Assembly: GCA_905221605.1 (NCBI GenBank)
Contig: CAJNDS010000136.1
Span: forward strand, 385,001-447,000
Origin: Symbiodinium natans
Lineage: Eukaryota > Sar > Dinophyceae > Suessiales > Symbiodiniaceae
DNA: 62,000 nucleotides
Direction of reading: 5' to 3'
A program made the position numbers and the translations under genes. Below the pieces are notes generated by a model. It searched no databases, was not told where the DNA came from, and was given only the letters and a program-made list of their open reading frames with translations. Below are positions 45,123 to 56,400 of the stretch, in pieces. Position 1 is the first letter of the stretch; each line of letters opens with the position of its first letter.

Positions 45123-47148
45123 ATGGCGGAATCTGAGTCTGACTCGATGTCTCCACCGCCGTCTCCTGCGAGTGACGCTGCTGGCGAGGACGCGACTGAG
45201 TCGGAGGAGATTCCGGGGCCGATGAGCCTGGACAAGGTAGTTGGGTATAAAATTTTCAATCCGTTTAAACTTTCAGAAGTACAGTACTGGCCACATGATG
45301 TCGAACCCCTGAGGGCGCCCCTCTCGCTAAAAGGGTGGCTGCATCAGCTTCTTGGCTAAGCCACGCATAATTTTCTTTGCTGGCAACGGTAACTACTGCC
45401 GGAGGCTTTGATTTGTAAGTTGTTTTCGAGAATATAGTCGGTATAATGGTATGTTCTCTGCCGTGCTTGCGCTTCCAAGGTCCCGTCGTCTAGTGACAGT
45501 GACACTGACACCAATGGCACCGCTGGCGCCCCTGTATCTGCTGCAGCTGGCAGTGCTTCCTCAGCACCTCTGCCGGAGGCATCTTGGATTTCATTAGCCT
45601 TATGTTAGTGCGTCAGGGCCTTTCGACTCTAATTTTAATACTTGCAGCAGCTCCGACTCAGGCCCCTGGAACGCGTGGTGCTCCGCCACCGACTGCAGTG
45701 GCTCCTACTGTTCCCATGTCTCCCTGCACTGCTGCAACGCCGACTCCAATGACTCCAATGTCTCCCTGCACTGCTGCAACGCCGACTCCTATGACTCCAA
45801 TGTCCCCCTGCACTGCTGCCGCGCCAACACCAATGTCTGCCTGCACTGCTGCCGCGCCGACTCCATGTTCGCCATGCACGGTGCCGCCAACTCCTGGCGC
45901 GCTGCCAACTCCTGACACCCTGCCACCTTCAACTCCTGGCACCCTGCCAACTGGTGGCACTGATGCTGGCGCTGAGACTGGCATTGGGCCTGCTGGAGCC
46001 ACAGCAAAGGCTCCACGAATAGAAGTTTGAAAACATTTTTTCTTGGTCATAGTGTCATAGACCCAAACCGTCAATGCTGAAGCTCTTATTACTAGCCCAG
46101 CCATTTGCCCGTTGTGTCGAGAATAAGTCCAAGGCCAAGGCCAAGGCCAAGGCGAAGAACAAGCCCAACAAAACGGAGCGGGCAAGGCTGAAGCGGAAGA
46201 AGGAAGCCCAAGAAGCCACTAGCCTCTGAAGTTAACCCAACTTTTTCCTTTTCGATGCTAATGACACATCAATATTATCATTCTTGCCGTGGTGCAGCGT
46301 TGATTCTTTCCGTTTCTTAGGCGAAGGAATGGGTGGACTATGAAGATCGCTCTCAGTCTCACCTTGGTCTGCAGGCGAGCATCATCGGCGAGATCACAGA
46401 TTCTCGCTGCCAGCTCTTGCATTTTTTGTTTAAAAAAGTAAGCCCGTGTGGTTCCACAACAGGCTTCGGGCTTAAGCCGATTCATGAAATGAAAAGTTTG
46501 AACCCAGGAGGGCCACGATCTCCTGTACAAGTACCGGACAGCTTTCGACTGGTACCGCCGAAACGCGCCGAGGTCGGCGCTGGATGCACAGCCCTTCGAC
46601 TTTCCGAGTTTGCCTACCCAACCGCAACACCACCTCGGGAAGGCCAGCAACCGGAAGGAGATGCAGCTTCTGATTTCGGAGCTGAAGGACTTGGATTGCT
46701 TCTTTGGAAAATTTTTTTTATTCCAGAATCCTTATCTTGAGGCTTAATGTCTTGGACCGGTTTTCCGGTACCTTGTCCAGGAGGTCTCGATGCGCTGCAA
46801 CCGTGGCTTCGAAATCTTGATGTGGTGGTCCGACATGTTTCGTCGGAATCACCCAGCTGGAGATGTGAATCCTTATGGTGGATTCTTGAAACCGCCAAAG
46901 CGCTGCTTGGCTTGGGTACTTCAGTTTCTACACTTTAACCTTTCGGCGCATAGTATTCCCTTTGCTTGAAACCGGGTCCCAAGCTTCCTTGGTTGTCCAA
47001 CCATCTCAGAACGTCCGCCGACTTCGAACCCGTCTGGCAGATCAAGCAGTGGCTCTGGCTGGATCCCACCTCCGCCGCCAGGGCCGCCGATCTGAGCAGC
47101 AGCTGTCCAGGGGCGTGGGCCAATTCCGGTTTTAGAACAAATAAGTAA
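45123..47148 (+). CDS. Eight-exon gene, product not recognised
   Basis: Exons: 45123-45236, 45480-45603, 45648-46024, 46101-46214 (46128 is also an in-phase start), 46321-46437, 46508 to about 46690, 46781-46915, 47041-47148, giving about 420 residues. The N-terminus is acidic and Ser-rich (MAESESDSMSPPPSPASDAA). A Pro/Thr/Ala-rich section follows, with a repeated 8-10 residue unit (SPCTAATPTPMTPM). Next is a Lys-rich stretch (KAKAKAKAKNKPNKTERA), then a better-conserved-looking region containing KYRTAFDWYRRNAP, MWWSDMFRRNHPAGD and NPYGGFLKPPKRC. Four donors are GT and one is GC; exon 6 probably ends at a GA donor, since reading straight through 46690-46780 meets a TAA. The basic and acidic tracts suggest a nuclear protein, but that is inference. 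A TGA at 46227-46229 would end a shorter form if the GC donor at 46215 were not used. I do not recognise the family. Confidence 0.6.
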
Positions 47149-48758
47149 TAGGGCATTAACTTGCACTAACTAGGCCCAGGCACAGGCATTCTTGGCCGCT
47201 GCTGGCCCGGTTGCTGGGCAGTAGACTAGAGAGGGGCGGGTGCTTCCGTGCTTCCCAGCAAGCGTGACAACTTACTTATAAGCTTACTCCATAAAGATTG
47301 AACTCAATGCCAGAATTCTTGAGTGGTCTGGGAGCATGGGTCGCAGACATGTCAATGCATCGCTGCCAGTCTTGCGCCGCCTGGAAAATAAGCTACTTGA
47401 TTTGTTCCGTCTTTGATCAGAGCATTTTTTCTGGATAAGCCCATGGTCTTTTGGTCTTCCCATAGAAGCATTGGATCACGAGCTCATCACTTCCCCCGAT
47501 TTTCCCCTTATTATTAAGCGGGCCCTTCCCAATAGAGACTCAAGATTAGTTCTAATATGTGTCATCTTTTAGGGCTTTACCCTCGACCTTTTAGAACCCT
47601 TGTATAAACCTCTTCAGGGTTGAGGGCGGGCTTGAGGGGCTTGAGGGATTTTAGAGCCCTGAACCCCCCCTTAATTCCGAATAGGAAATGCGGGGATGAT
47701 TTCGGCAGGATTTTGTGGAGTGTGTTTAGTATTCGGGTAGTGTTTCAGAAATGGGCGGCAAGTGCTTTAAGCGCAAAGAACACAACAGAACAAACCCACG
47801 CTGGCAGGTGCTTCGCAGCTGGCTTTCGGCGCGGCATTCGCGCTGGCAGGCAAGCCGGGATTGAATTATAATTTCTATACTGGTGTACATTGGCTCTATA
47901 GTGACTTATACTGAACGTGATGTCAGTATAGAAGTGACCTAGCACAGTATAAGACCTTACTAAAGCATTATACGCAGTTCTAGGTTTACTGAATCATATG
48001 GGTTGTATACTAGCCAGCTGTCAAGATTGCCTTGGTATAGGATAAACTATGTTCAGTATAGGAATTAAGAACAGATGTACAGACACACACACACGTATGT
48101 ATATATATATATAACTGTTTATACACAAATACATTGCAATATGTATTAATCTATATTCTTGTAATGTTTACTTTATATATATATATGTATAAAGTAATAA
48201 ATTCGTTATCCAAGGGTTGAGAGCACAGACAGCTCTTCAGTATAGAAACTATTTCATTCAGTATGGGTGTCGAATATATGCTTGAAACAGCACCTGTATA
48301 CTGTATGCATTTCTTTTTATACTAGCACACGCGCAATCGCATCTCAGTATAGGCAGAACTTAGTAGCAGTATGGGACATCAAGTTAAGTGTGCACTTGTG
48401 TTGAACGTGACATTCGGTTACAATTGACTTCTCACGCATTCGCCGCCTGGTCAGACAGCTGCTCAGAGCGTGGTGTGCATGAGTCAGGCCGTTGTTCTGA
48501 CATGCCATGTATAATAACACAGTATTAAATACCTGCGTATTTGGCTTAGCTACCGGGTACACTTCTGACATAGGATGGGACAGGATAGGCAAGGCCTCAT
48601 TTGACTATCTGACAGCATCATGGTTACATGATGGTTTGATGCAAGTCTAAGCGATCTTCACTCTTCACTGTCCTGATATGTGCAGCTTCAGGGGTTTCAA
48701 TGGGCGTGATTGCGTGATCTGCTGGCACTGCTGAACATGGAGGAATGCATCAAAGAGT
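47149..48758. other. AT-richer intergenic stretch with TATA tracts and a short recurring motif
   Basis: No gene seen. TATATA tracts are at 48101-48112 and 48175-48188. The motif CAGTATAG (or its complement) recurs about ten times between 47880 and 48350. Confidence 0.6.
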
Positions 48759-49386
48759 ATGGCAGCGTACCTCGGCGTTCAATCTAATTATGAAGCTTAT
48801 GTTGCTCTCAATGCGGGGGAGTCACGTCGTTCGGCTAGGAGTGTTGCTGAGACACCAGTGTTTCAAGCTATGATGTGTAAATGTAAGTACTACGTATGGC
48901 GGTCCTGTGAGGGTTTTGAAGTAGCACTTTGGGATGGTTTTAAACATAGGTAACGGAAGGTTTGTGCATTGAGGTGAAGGAGGCTGTGAAGCACTGCAAC
49001 CAATGCCTCTATGTGAAGCATGGTGCGCAATGGAGAAAACGATGTGTTTTCCAAGACACCGACGGGAATTTCCGCACCTACCTAGACTGTTCTCCGCCAG
49101 GGCAGAAGTGGGGCATCGGCTGCCTCCTCTGTGCTTCTTACCTGAAGCATTGTCCGGAGAAGGTTGGTGGTAAAATCACGCCTTTCATGAACCATACCAA
49201 AGGCCAAACTGGTAAATTGCAACTAGAAGACTTATTGCGACACGGGAACTTGTCCAAGTCTTCGTATGTCTGCAAGCAACATCAAGAAGCTGTGGCATGG
49301 TGGCTGGGAAAGGACCTTCGCCAGGCATCGGAGCTTTCGGATGCACCCGCGTCTTCGCCGACAGCACCCATTTCATCTGCTCAGTG
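48759..49386 (+). CDS. hAT-like element, N-terminal exons with zinc-binding-like region
   Basis: Exon 48759-48882 ends at a consensus GTAAGT donor and joins in phase to an exon starting at 48960. The joined reading gives KHCNQCLYVKHGAQWRKR, then GQKWGIGCLLCASYLKHC, then a short linker and CKQHQEAVAWWLG. Paired Cys followed later by Cys/His resembles the BED/TTF-type N-terminus found ahead of hAT transposases, and WGIGCLLC-type motifs are common in dinoflagellate hAT-like repeats. The reading becomes Ser/Pro-rich and loses coherence after about 49386. It probably forms one transposon-derived gene with the downstream pieces to 51841 or 53191. The exact exon end is unclear. Confidence 0.5.
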
Positions 49387-49505
49387 TTTGACTGCCATAG
49401 AAGTGGTGTGGTCGCCGTTAGCTGCGCAAGGGTCCGAGTACGAAAAGCGGTGCTTATCACTGAACAGGCGCCAGATTGGGTTTGAATCACCATGCTTAAG
49501 GCTTA

Positions 49506-50092
49506 GTGTCCATGCTCTTTGTTCCACTCAGAGGCTCTGCTCCCCGCAGGCTGGATCCATTGAATGTTCCTGCTGTCCGCAGTGACCGAGGGACTCATAT
49601 GAAAATTGTTGGTGCTTATTCCAAAGTGCTCTTTGACTTGGACCGGAAGTTCATGAAGGATAAGAAGACTTCGGTGGCGTGCATTGGCCTGGCCCAGGAG
49701 GGGAGCAGCACTTCTTCCACGTCAGGTTGTTTAGCTGATTACATTCGCATTCCCCCCTGAGCTTGTCTTGCAAGGACGTGAGAGGCGGTGTAGAATTTCT
49801 GCGCGCCAGAGTTGTCATGACTGACATGTCAATTCGAAGTTTGGTGCTGGACGTGCACAGCATCGACGGAAGCAAAGTGCCTTCACAGCACGATTTCTTT
49901 TGGCGGATAGCATGTCGTGTCTTCAAGTTTGTGCCGCAAATCGTCGTCCCCTAAGGCTGCCCTGGACAAGGCAAGGCAGATATGGTCTTCTGTCGAATCC
50001 TTCGCTCTTGGGGATGCCAAGATTCTCGCTGACTTTGAGAACCACATGAAGGCAACACTTGAAGCAGTCAGTAGTCACATTGTTCCTTTCTC
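49506..50092 (+). pseudogene. hAT-like element, middle section in several frames
   Basis: Coding-like stretches lie in different frames: RGTHMKIVGAYSKVLFDLDR near 49590-49650, VEFLRARVVMTDMSIRSLVL near 49790-49850, and KARQIWSSVESFALGDAKI near 49965-50035. They sit between the zinc-binding-like N-terminus and the transposase core and run in the same direction. I could not join them confidently with AG|G introns. They may be separate exons or one exon broken by frameshifts. Called pseudogene-like for that reason. Confidence 0.35.
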
Positions 50093-51150
50093 TTGATGCG
50101 AACTGTGGGTGTGCAGGTCTTTACTTCCGACGGTGAGCGGGCCGAACCCCTTGCTGCTCGAATGTGCAAGGACGGTTGGAGGAATGCAACTCAGGGGGTG
50201 GCTTGTTTCATGCATGCTACCCGTGCTTTTGTCAGGAAATGGGCCATTTCAAAGGATTGCGGGCAGTCCTGCGCTGCAGTCTACACAAGGGCCAGCGTTC
50301 ATTGGAGAACTCGCTGGCTGCGGACCCGCGTTGCAAGGCCCTGGTCGACAATCTCATCACTGCGTACGCTGCTGGCAATGAAGAGGCTGCTGGCGGTGAG
50401 AATCTGGGCTCCCTTGCAAGAGGGTTGAAGAACTCCACAAAGTTCCACCAACTGTTTTCAGATCACGTCGTTGCAGGCTTCGAGAATCTACAGGCCACAC
50501 TTTCGAAGTTGGTTTCGTTCAGGTTTGCTCCGCAACGCTTCGACAGCGTCCTGGAAGTCGCTAGACTCATTATCTTACATGTCAGGCCACTTGTGCATGC
50601 CTTGGTCCACTTGAGCTTAGCCAACCCCAACAAAACCTCGTGGTGTTCCCGCATGCTGGGTTTCTTCACTGGGCCAAACCTCCTCCTCCTGTCGTTGATC
50701 TGCGAGCTTGCGGCCTCTGCAAGTCGCTTTCACCATCGTTTTGATGATCCCGGCGGCAAGCCGGCCATGATCGCTCACAACGGGTGTTGGTTTGAGGGAT
50801 TGGTCGCCGAGCTGGATAAGTTGTTTTACTTCAAGAACGGTGGCGAACCTCTTGTTTTCTCCGAAAACTTCACAGGTGGATTTGTGCAAACGTTGCAGCG
50901 ATCTTACAATCTGCTTGTGTCCGAGTCCATCATCGCCGATGGAAAGCTCCGTTTCTATCGCAAGGGGTTCAAGCCTGAGGAAAATCTTCGGCGCAGCATA
51001 GCTCAGGAGCTTGGGTCCATCCAAAATGTTGTGAAGGCATACCTGACTGCTGTCGATCCTGGAGACTTCTCTGTCGCATCCAGCCTCCGACCGTTTGATG
51101 TCGAGCACTGGCAGAAACACTGCGATGATTCTGCCTTGCTGCGACCTTAG
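50093..51150 (+). CDS. hAT-like transposase core (probably frameshifted)
   Basis: The first part reads FTSDGERAEPLAARMCKDGW and then FMHATRAFVRKWAISK. This matches the pattern of an acidic residue in SDG followed by an HATR-type motif seen in the DUF4371/hAT-like transposases that are abundant in dinoflagellates. At about 50230-50290 the coherent frame changes. It continues as LAADPRCKALVDNLITAYAA, SLARGLKNSTKFHQLFSDHV and FAPQRFDSVLEVARLIILHV to a stop at 51148-51150. The frame change means a small intron or, more simply, a frameshift mutation. Family placement is from motif memory only. Confidence 0.5.
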
Positions 51151-51484
51151 TCTTCACACTTCATGCACGGTATAAGTTTAAGTTAGCGATAATGCATTTT
51201 GCCAATCGCGAATCCTGACAACCCAGGTGTGAGACCTTCACACCCTTGGCCAAAATTCTCGGTGATGATGCCTGGGCCTTGCCATCTATGACGGGCTTGC
51301 GTGCGTGTGTGCGTGTGTGTGCATTCGTGTGCAATTGCCTGGCCTCTTCTTCGGCATTCTGTGTCCAACCTTGCTGCAGGCTTCAAAAATTGCGTCGGAG
51401 TACTTGAGCTGTCGGCCAACCGTCCTCCAACTGCACAGGCCTGAACTATGCTTTTTTCGAAAATCATGAACACCTTCGAAAATC

Positions 51485-51841
51485 ATGAACTCCTGGCTTG
51501 ACAGGCGTGGTGCTCGTGATCAAGCCGCCTGGCTTCAGGCAGTGGCCCATTGGGGCGACCGCCTGCCACTGCTTCGGCAAGCAGTGCTCGTCTCAGCATC
51601 AAGAATCAGAATCAGCCAGAACCTGTGCTGCGTGTTACTTTATGGAACGCTGCCTTTAGCGTTCCTTGCCCAGGTTGCGTTCATGGCTGCCACATTTGCC
51701 TCCACCTCTGAAATTGAACAGCAATTTTCTATATTGCAGATGCTATCTTGCGGCCGGAAGAGCAGCACGACGATTGCCCACTTGCGGGATCTCATGAAGG
51801 TGCGGCTCAATGGCTCCAAGTCTTTATTAGTAGCATCTTAG
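51485..51841 (+). CDS. hAT-like C-terminal dimerisation region
   Basis: An open frame of 118 codons ends at a stop at 51839-51841. Its C-terminal third reads TSEIEQQFSILQMLSCGRKS and then LRDLMKVRLNGSK. hAT transposases end in a dimerisation domain with a Ser-rich E-x-x-F-S core followed by a helix of the form L-x-x-x-x-x-x-L-N, and this segment fits that shape. It follows the core in the same direction. Acceptors occur upstream, for example the AG at 51509. Together with the core it supports a hAT-type origin for the 48.8-51.8 kb block. Confidence 0.5.
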   Translation: MNSWLDRRGARDQAAWLQAVAHWGDRLPLLRQAVLVSASRIRISQNLCCVLLYGTLPLAFLAQVAFMAATFASTSEIEQQFSILQMLSCGRKSSTTIAHLRDLMKVRLNGSKSLLVAS

Positions 51842-51964
51842 GTATTGATTAAGGGGTTGCCTCATGACGTGTTAATTATGCCTGCGGGTGCTGTTTTTTT
51901 GCAGGATCGATGATCTTTGTCGTTTGTCTGTCTGCCTAGATAAGGTCTTGAGCCACAGGACTTT

Positions 51965-53191
51965 GTGGAGTGTCATCGTGCTGATCACACCGCTACTTGC
52001 AGGTATGTCCCGAGCCTGCATTGCAGCAGGACGCAACAGGCTTTTCTTCAAGCAAATGGGGGTGCAGCAAGGCGTGGCAGGAAGAACGCGGATCTTCCTC
52101 GCAGGCAGCTTGCAAGCCGCAAGGTGAAGGCAGAGACGCTGGCTGCCGGAAAGCGAAAGCGGCAGGAGCAGCTTGATTCTCTTGACCAGAACACAGCTCA
52201 GGAGGATGTACCTAGCTTGCAGGCTGCTGCACAACAGGCGACCGCCGAGCGTGCAGGTGAGGCGTTGCGGACTTTGCTTGATAAGCTCCGTGGCGCGCAG
52301 GCGACGTGGCTTGGCGGGGTTGTGCCACACCTTTCGACTCGTGCTAGTTATAGTTGGCCCATGGCAAGAATCATTCACAGCGGCACTTTAATTAGATCCC
52401 TAAGTAGACAGCAGTTGTCGAGGCAGAAGAGGCAATTCGAGGAGGATGTTCTTCCTTGGGATGTGAACTGCTCGGTCAGGAAGAAGCTTCGTAAGGCGCT
52501 AGCGAAGGAAGCCAAGCTGAAGGATCAATTAAGGGTTCTGGAGCGATCCGATCTACGAACCGAGAGCCTGGCCCAGCCCAACTTGAAGCCGAATGCGGTT
52601 ACGGCTGTGGTGTTGACAGAGGCCGACGCCGACAAGCTTCATCCCTTGGGCCTGCTGACAGCTTTGTGGCTGAACACGGTGGAGCAGTATGAGATGCTTC
52701 TGACTGCGCATAAACTTTTGTGGTACGAGGGTCAGGGATCATCTCTTTTCTTGCCAGGAGAATCAGCGTCCTCGTTTCAAGTCGCCTCACGGCTACTGGG
52801 CGGTTACATAGCCACAGAGGAATGGTATGATCTTTGTCAAGCGGAACATCGACTCATTCGACCAGCGGTAGCCCTGAAGTCTTGCCTCAGCAGCAGCTAT
52901 GAAATTTGCTTCCACAAGTCCCTTGACACAGCTCCTCTCGATGCTGCCGCGGCCATTGCTCGATGCATTGAGGCTGCTGTGAAGACGGGGAAGACTTGCA
53001 ACTGGCGTGTGCGAGCGAACTGGAAGGACGTAACTTGCAAGAAGGCATTTGTGCTCCTTGCCGACGAGCTCACAGTCCCAAAGAAACTGAGACCGCTGAA
53101 GCAGAAAGCCTTGAACGAAGGCAAGAAAGGACGAGCGTGTTCCATTGTACATCTTCTGCAGTCTGTTGCAATTTGGGGTAATAGGCCGTGA
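51965..53191 (+). CDS. Long open frame with basic coiled-coil-like start, downstream of hAT-like core
   Basis: This 408-codon open frame is the longest uninterrupted non-repetitive one in the window. The first about 60 codons look like intron read-through. Coherent sequence starts near a Lys/Arg-rich tract (ADLPRRQLASRKVKAETLAA) and continues through a Gln/Ala-rich helical section and a second basic helix (SVRKKLRKALAKEAKLKDQL). A mixed globular-looking tail includes LTALWLNTVEQYEMLLTAHK, FQVASRLLGGYIATEEWYDL and TCNWRVRANWKDVTCKKAFV. Basic tails after the dimerisation domain occur in dinoflagellate hAT-like elements, so it may be their last exon. The globular tail is not part of any hAT domain I know and may be a captured or separate gene. 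Confidence 0.45.
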   Translation: MECHRADHTATCRYVPSLHCSRTQQAFLQANGGAARRGRKNADLPRRQLASRKVKAETLAAGKRKRQEQLDSLDQNTAQEDVPSLQAAAQQATAERAGEALRTLLDKLRGAQATWLGGVVPHLSTRASYSWPMARIIHSGTLIRSLSRQQLSRQKRQFEEDVLPWDVNCSVRKKLRKALAKEAKLKDQLRVLERSDLRTESLAQPNLKPNAVTAVVLTEADADKLHPLGLLTALWLNTVEQYEMLLTAHKLLWYEGQGSSLFLPGESASSFQVASRLLGGYIATEEWYDLCQAEHRLIRPAVALKSCLSSSYEICFHKSLDTAPLDAAAAIARCIEAAVKTGKTCNWRVRANWKDVTCKKAFVLLADELTVPKKLRPLKQKALNEGKKGRACSIVHLLQSVAIWGNRP

Positions 53192-53944
53192 AGCATAGTG
53201 CCTCAGAAATCGAAACTGTAAATAGGGGGAATGATTGACTCAGAAGTTCACCCACGAGCTCATTTTCTGGGCATTATGTCTTTACAGCTGAGAAAGATCA
53301 GCTTGCTGGCCTGCACAGCTTCTGTGCGCTGATTCGGGGTAGCTTCGAGAGGTGCAGCACCTTTATATCGCAATAGGAGTCCTTAGTGGAATACTGCAGG
53401 TGTACATCTCCAACTTCAGTGATTTTATGTTCGCTGCTCTCATTTGGGGAGAATGGAGATTCTCTGACAGTCTGAGAATCCGAGCTGGGGCTGCGGGGAG
53501 ACAGGGGCAGTGATACGAGCCACGCGATGATGGACAGACGAAAAGATCGTGCAGAATCTGTTGCCTCGTGATCAGGTAAATTTTTTTGTATATGTCAAGT
53601 TAGTCCAGCACCTTGATCGCTGCGTTGCGGCGCAGGTGCGTGCCCGAAACGCCTTTGCCGTGGCGCGGGGCCTTGGAGAATCTGCTTGACTCTACTGATC
53701 TGTTATAGCAAACTTGAGTCATCCAAGAAACGGAGCAGTGTGAGTTCTTCCAAATGTATAGTATAAGGCCTAGCGTCCGGTGGTAAGGGTTGAACGACCT
53801 TGGGGGCTTGGGTTTTCAGGGTTATTCTAACTTGGGAGAGCTTTTGGGCTTTGGAGTGTAAATGAATGATAGAAATAGGGCCTCCGATTGGCGATATGCG
53901 CAGGCTGAAGCACACTCTTGTCTTTGGCAGACATGCGAATCTTT

Positions 53945-54071
53945 TCCAAAAGCGTACGGCTCCTTTTCGCCGCCCAGCAGAGCATATGCCTTAGGCCGGG
54001 CTATGGGCTATTCCTTCCCCAAAGCGTACTTCTCCTTTTCGTTTCCCAGCAGTATATGCCTTAGGCCGGGC
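53945..54071 (+). repeat. Imperfect tandem duplication, about 73-nt period
   Basis: CAAAAGCGTACGGCTCCTTT...ATGCCTTAGGCCGGGC at 53945-54000 recurs as CAAAGCGTACTTCTCCTTTT...ATGCCTTAGGCCGGGC at 54018-54071. Confidence 0.8.
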
Positions 54072-54366
54072 AGCAGCCGCCTCGGGAAGGGCGCGCAGCC
54101 TCAATGGTGCCCATCCGTTCCGACAGCGACAGTTCTACATGTCAGTTCTGAATCACAACACCTTGGGAATCGCCCCAAGAACACGTGGTTTAATTTACAT
54201 TTCGAGGATGGGTTTTGCTGGGTTGCCAATAATGTTGGATAAGGGTGAAGAAAGACCATGAGCGGAACGAATTGTTATCGTGCTGGGTTCGGAGGTAGGG
54301 GGACGGGAGTGTGAAGGCTAGCGTTGTGGTTCCATAAAATCTCAGGACTGTTACACTGCAAATTTC

Positions 54367-54394
54367 ATGATGCGCGCGCGCGCGCGCGCATCAT
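54367..54394. repeat. 28-nt perfect palindrome with (CG)8 core
   Basis: ATGATG, then alternating CG, then CATCAT. It can form a hairpin or left-handed DNA. Confidence 0.9.
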
Positions 54395-55222
54395 AGAAAT
54401 GGTACCTACACGTGCAACGCGCCTCGACTGATTTGCATGGAAGCTCTGAGGTTGCACGCGCTAATGATATAGTTCTCTAAAGCCTGCTTGAGGCGATGCG
54501 CGACCAGAGCGGTGGAGCCTTTGACAGGACCGGCTTGTGCAGGGGTCGTTTGAAGAAGTTCGACAGGGTCTGTGCAATTCTGCGATAGCACCTGAGTCAA
54601 AATCAACAACCCGGTCAATTGCGCCACCTCTTGGCCCGACCCGCCCTGTCTGCAAGCCTTGTTTTCTCTGGGCGGCCGCAGTGGTTTACATAGCTTGAAT
54701 AGAAGAGCCGCAGCGGTTTGTGTGAGTCAGGTAGATTACCGAAACCCCCGGCCGATATCCTCAACGCTCAGCATACCTTGTCCTCTGTGAGAGCCGAAAC
54801 CCCAAACCCTAAGCAAGTTTCGACAATAGAAACCGTGCGAAAGCAAGTTCTTAGCTGGGTGCCTGAGTGCTACGTTACTGATACCCTACTGATAATCCCA
54901 CCGATACGCTACCCGTAACATTTCAGGGCAGTGAGCCGTCCACCGGCCGTAGACCTTGCGAGCCTCCCCCCAAGCAGCCTGAGGTACCGAACGCAGGATT
55001 TTAGGTGTCAGGGGGGCTACAGTTAGCCGGGAGTTTCATAGTTTGTTTCTTGAGCACTCATGAGTCCTAGCCTCAGACCTTCAAGTAAAATAGCAGGCGG
55101 CCGCAGGGATTTGCTTAGGTTTATAGGATGCGATTTCAACACGGGTTCTTGAGGTCACTTTGGGGAGCGACTGACCACAAAAACGTCTTGTCGCACAGGG
55201 GGGCTCCCCTAGACCCCCCCCC

Positions 55223-55363
55223 GCCCTACAGAATTCCCCGGGCAGCGCGTCGCGCAGGGGGGGGGGGGGATAGGGTTTTTCATCGCCGGACAAAACTTTT
55301 TGGCCTTGATCGCTGGGGGGATCCCCCTCTGCCCTACAGAATTCCCCGGGCAGCGCGTCGCGC
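55223..55363 (+). repeat. 33-nt exact direct repeat flanked by G runs
   Basis: GCCCTACAGAATTCCCCGGG...CGCGTCGCGC at 55223-55255 and 55331-55363, each next to long G or C runs. Confidence 0.9.
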
Positions 55364-55649
55364 GGGGGGGGGGTCGCCCCCCCCCAGGGTCTATTTAGAA
55401 GCTACCGCCTGGGATTATTAATCAATTTTAGCATATCCAAGACAACCCAGCTACTTCTCCAACAACGTCTCACGCATATGCGCACTTAGACAACTCATTT
55501 CGGACTGATAAATGTTTTGGCTCTTGCAATCTCAGACCCTAAGCCCGGAACCCTGACCACAAATTCGTACACTCTAAAACCCTACACAAGAAACTCTATA
55601 CCGTATTTCCTAAACTCTAACTCCTAAACCCAGAATCTAGAAAGAAAAG

Positions 55650-56400
55650 GAGGAAAAAGAAAGAATCATGTGCAGACGTTCCTGTGTTCCTATCTTCGGA
55701 GTTCTTCTATTCCTATCTCTGCTGATTTTTCAGAATGGAAGGAGGGCTTCATTTTCCCTTTCACTTTTCCTTTCACTTTTCTTTTCTCACTCCAAGCAGA
55801 AGGGAGAAGACAAGGGAGAGAGGTGAGAGATAGAGAGCCCCTTACAGCTCAATAAATAGAAAGGTGACCAAAATGGATGAAAAGATCGCCTGCTTTCATT
55901 TCTAAACGGCCTGTCCCCGCCTTCTTTTCTTTGCACAGTGCAGACATAAATAAACACGAAAGAAGAAAGAGGGCCTATCCCTACTATTTCCTTCGCTATC
56001 CTGGAATCCTGGTTCGGAAAAGAAAGGAACAGCTACCAGCCCCCCTCCCGACTTTCATCTTTCCATTTCTTTTGTTTCGTCACGCTCAAACGGACAGAAG
56101 AAGGGCGGCCTCTAGTGTTTCCTCGCCTCCTTCTGCACTGTTATAACTTCCTTTCTTTTCTCTTCTGTTGCTTTGTGTGACAGGTGCGGGGGCATTTCTT
56201 TCACTTTTCCCATCGAAGAAAGGCTCCCTTCCTATCCGCAGATTTTCTTTTCTCTTCCTTCCGAAAAAGACTATAAGAGGCAGGGATAAACAGAATGAAA
56301 GAGGAGTCTCCTTTTGCTTTCCGACTACCTTCTCACCACAAAAAGGAACCCTTCTCTTTCTTCTCTTGACTTTCTTTTATCTTGTTTGCATTCTACGTTT
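55650..56400 (-). repeat. Inverted copy of the purine-rich satellite
   Basis: The pyrimidine-rich segment around 55700-55840 is the reverse complement of the unit around 57070-57190 and 59340-59470 (for example CTTTCACTTTTCCTTTCAC and ATTTTTCAGAATGGAAGGAG). The following 56160-56400 also mirrors later material. Confidence 0.75.

Noticed and set aside
45658-46185. 175-codon minus-strand Gly/Val-rich frame
   Set aside because: Antisense of the Pro/Thr/Ala-rich exon of the plus-strand gene.
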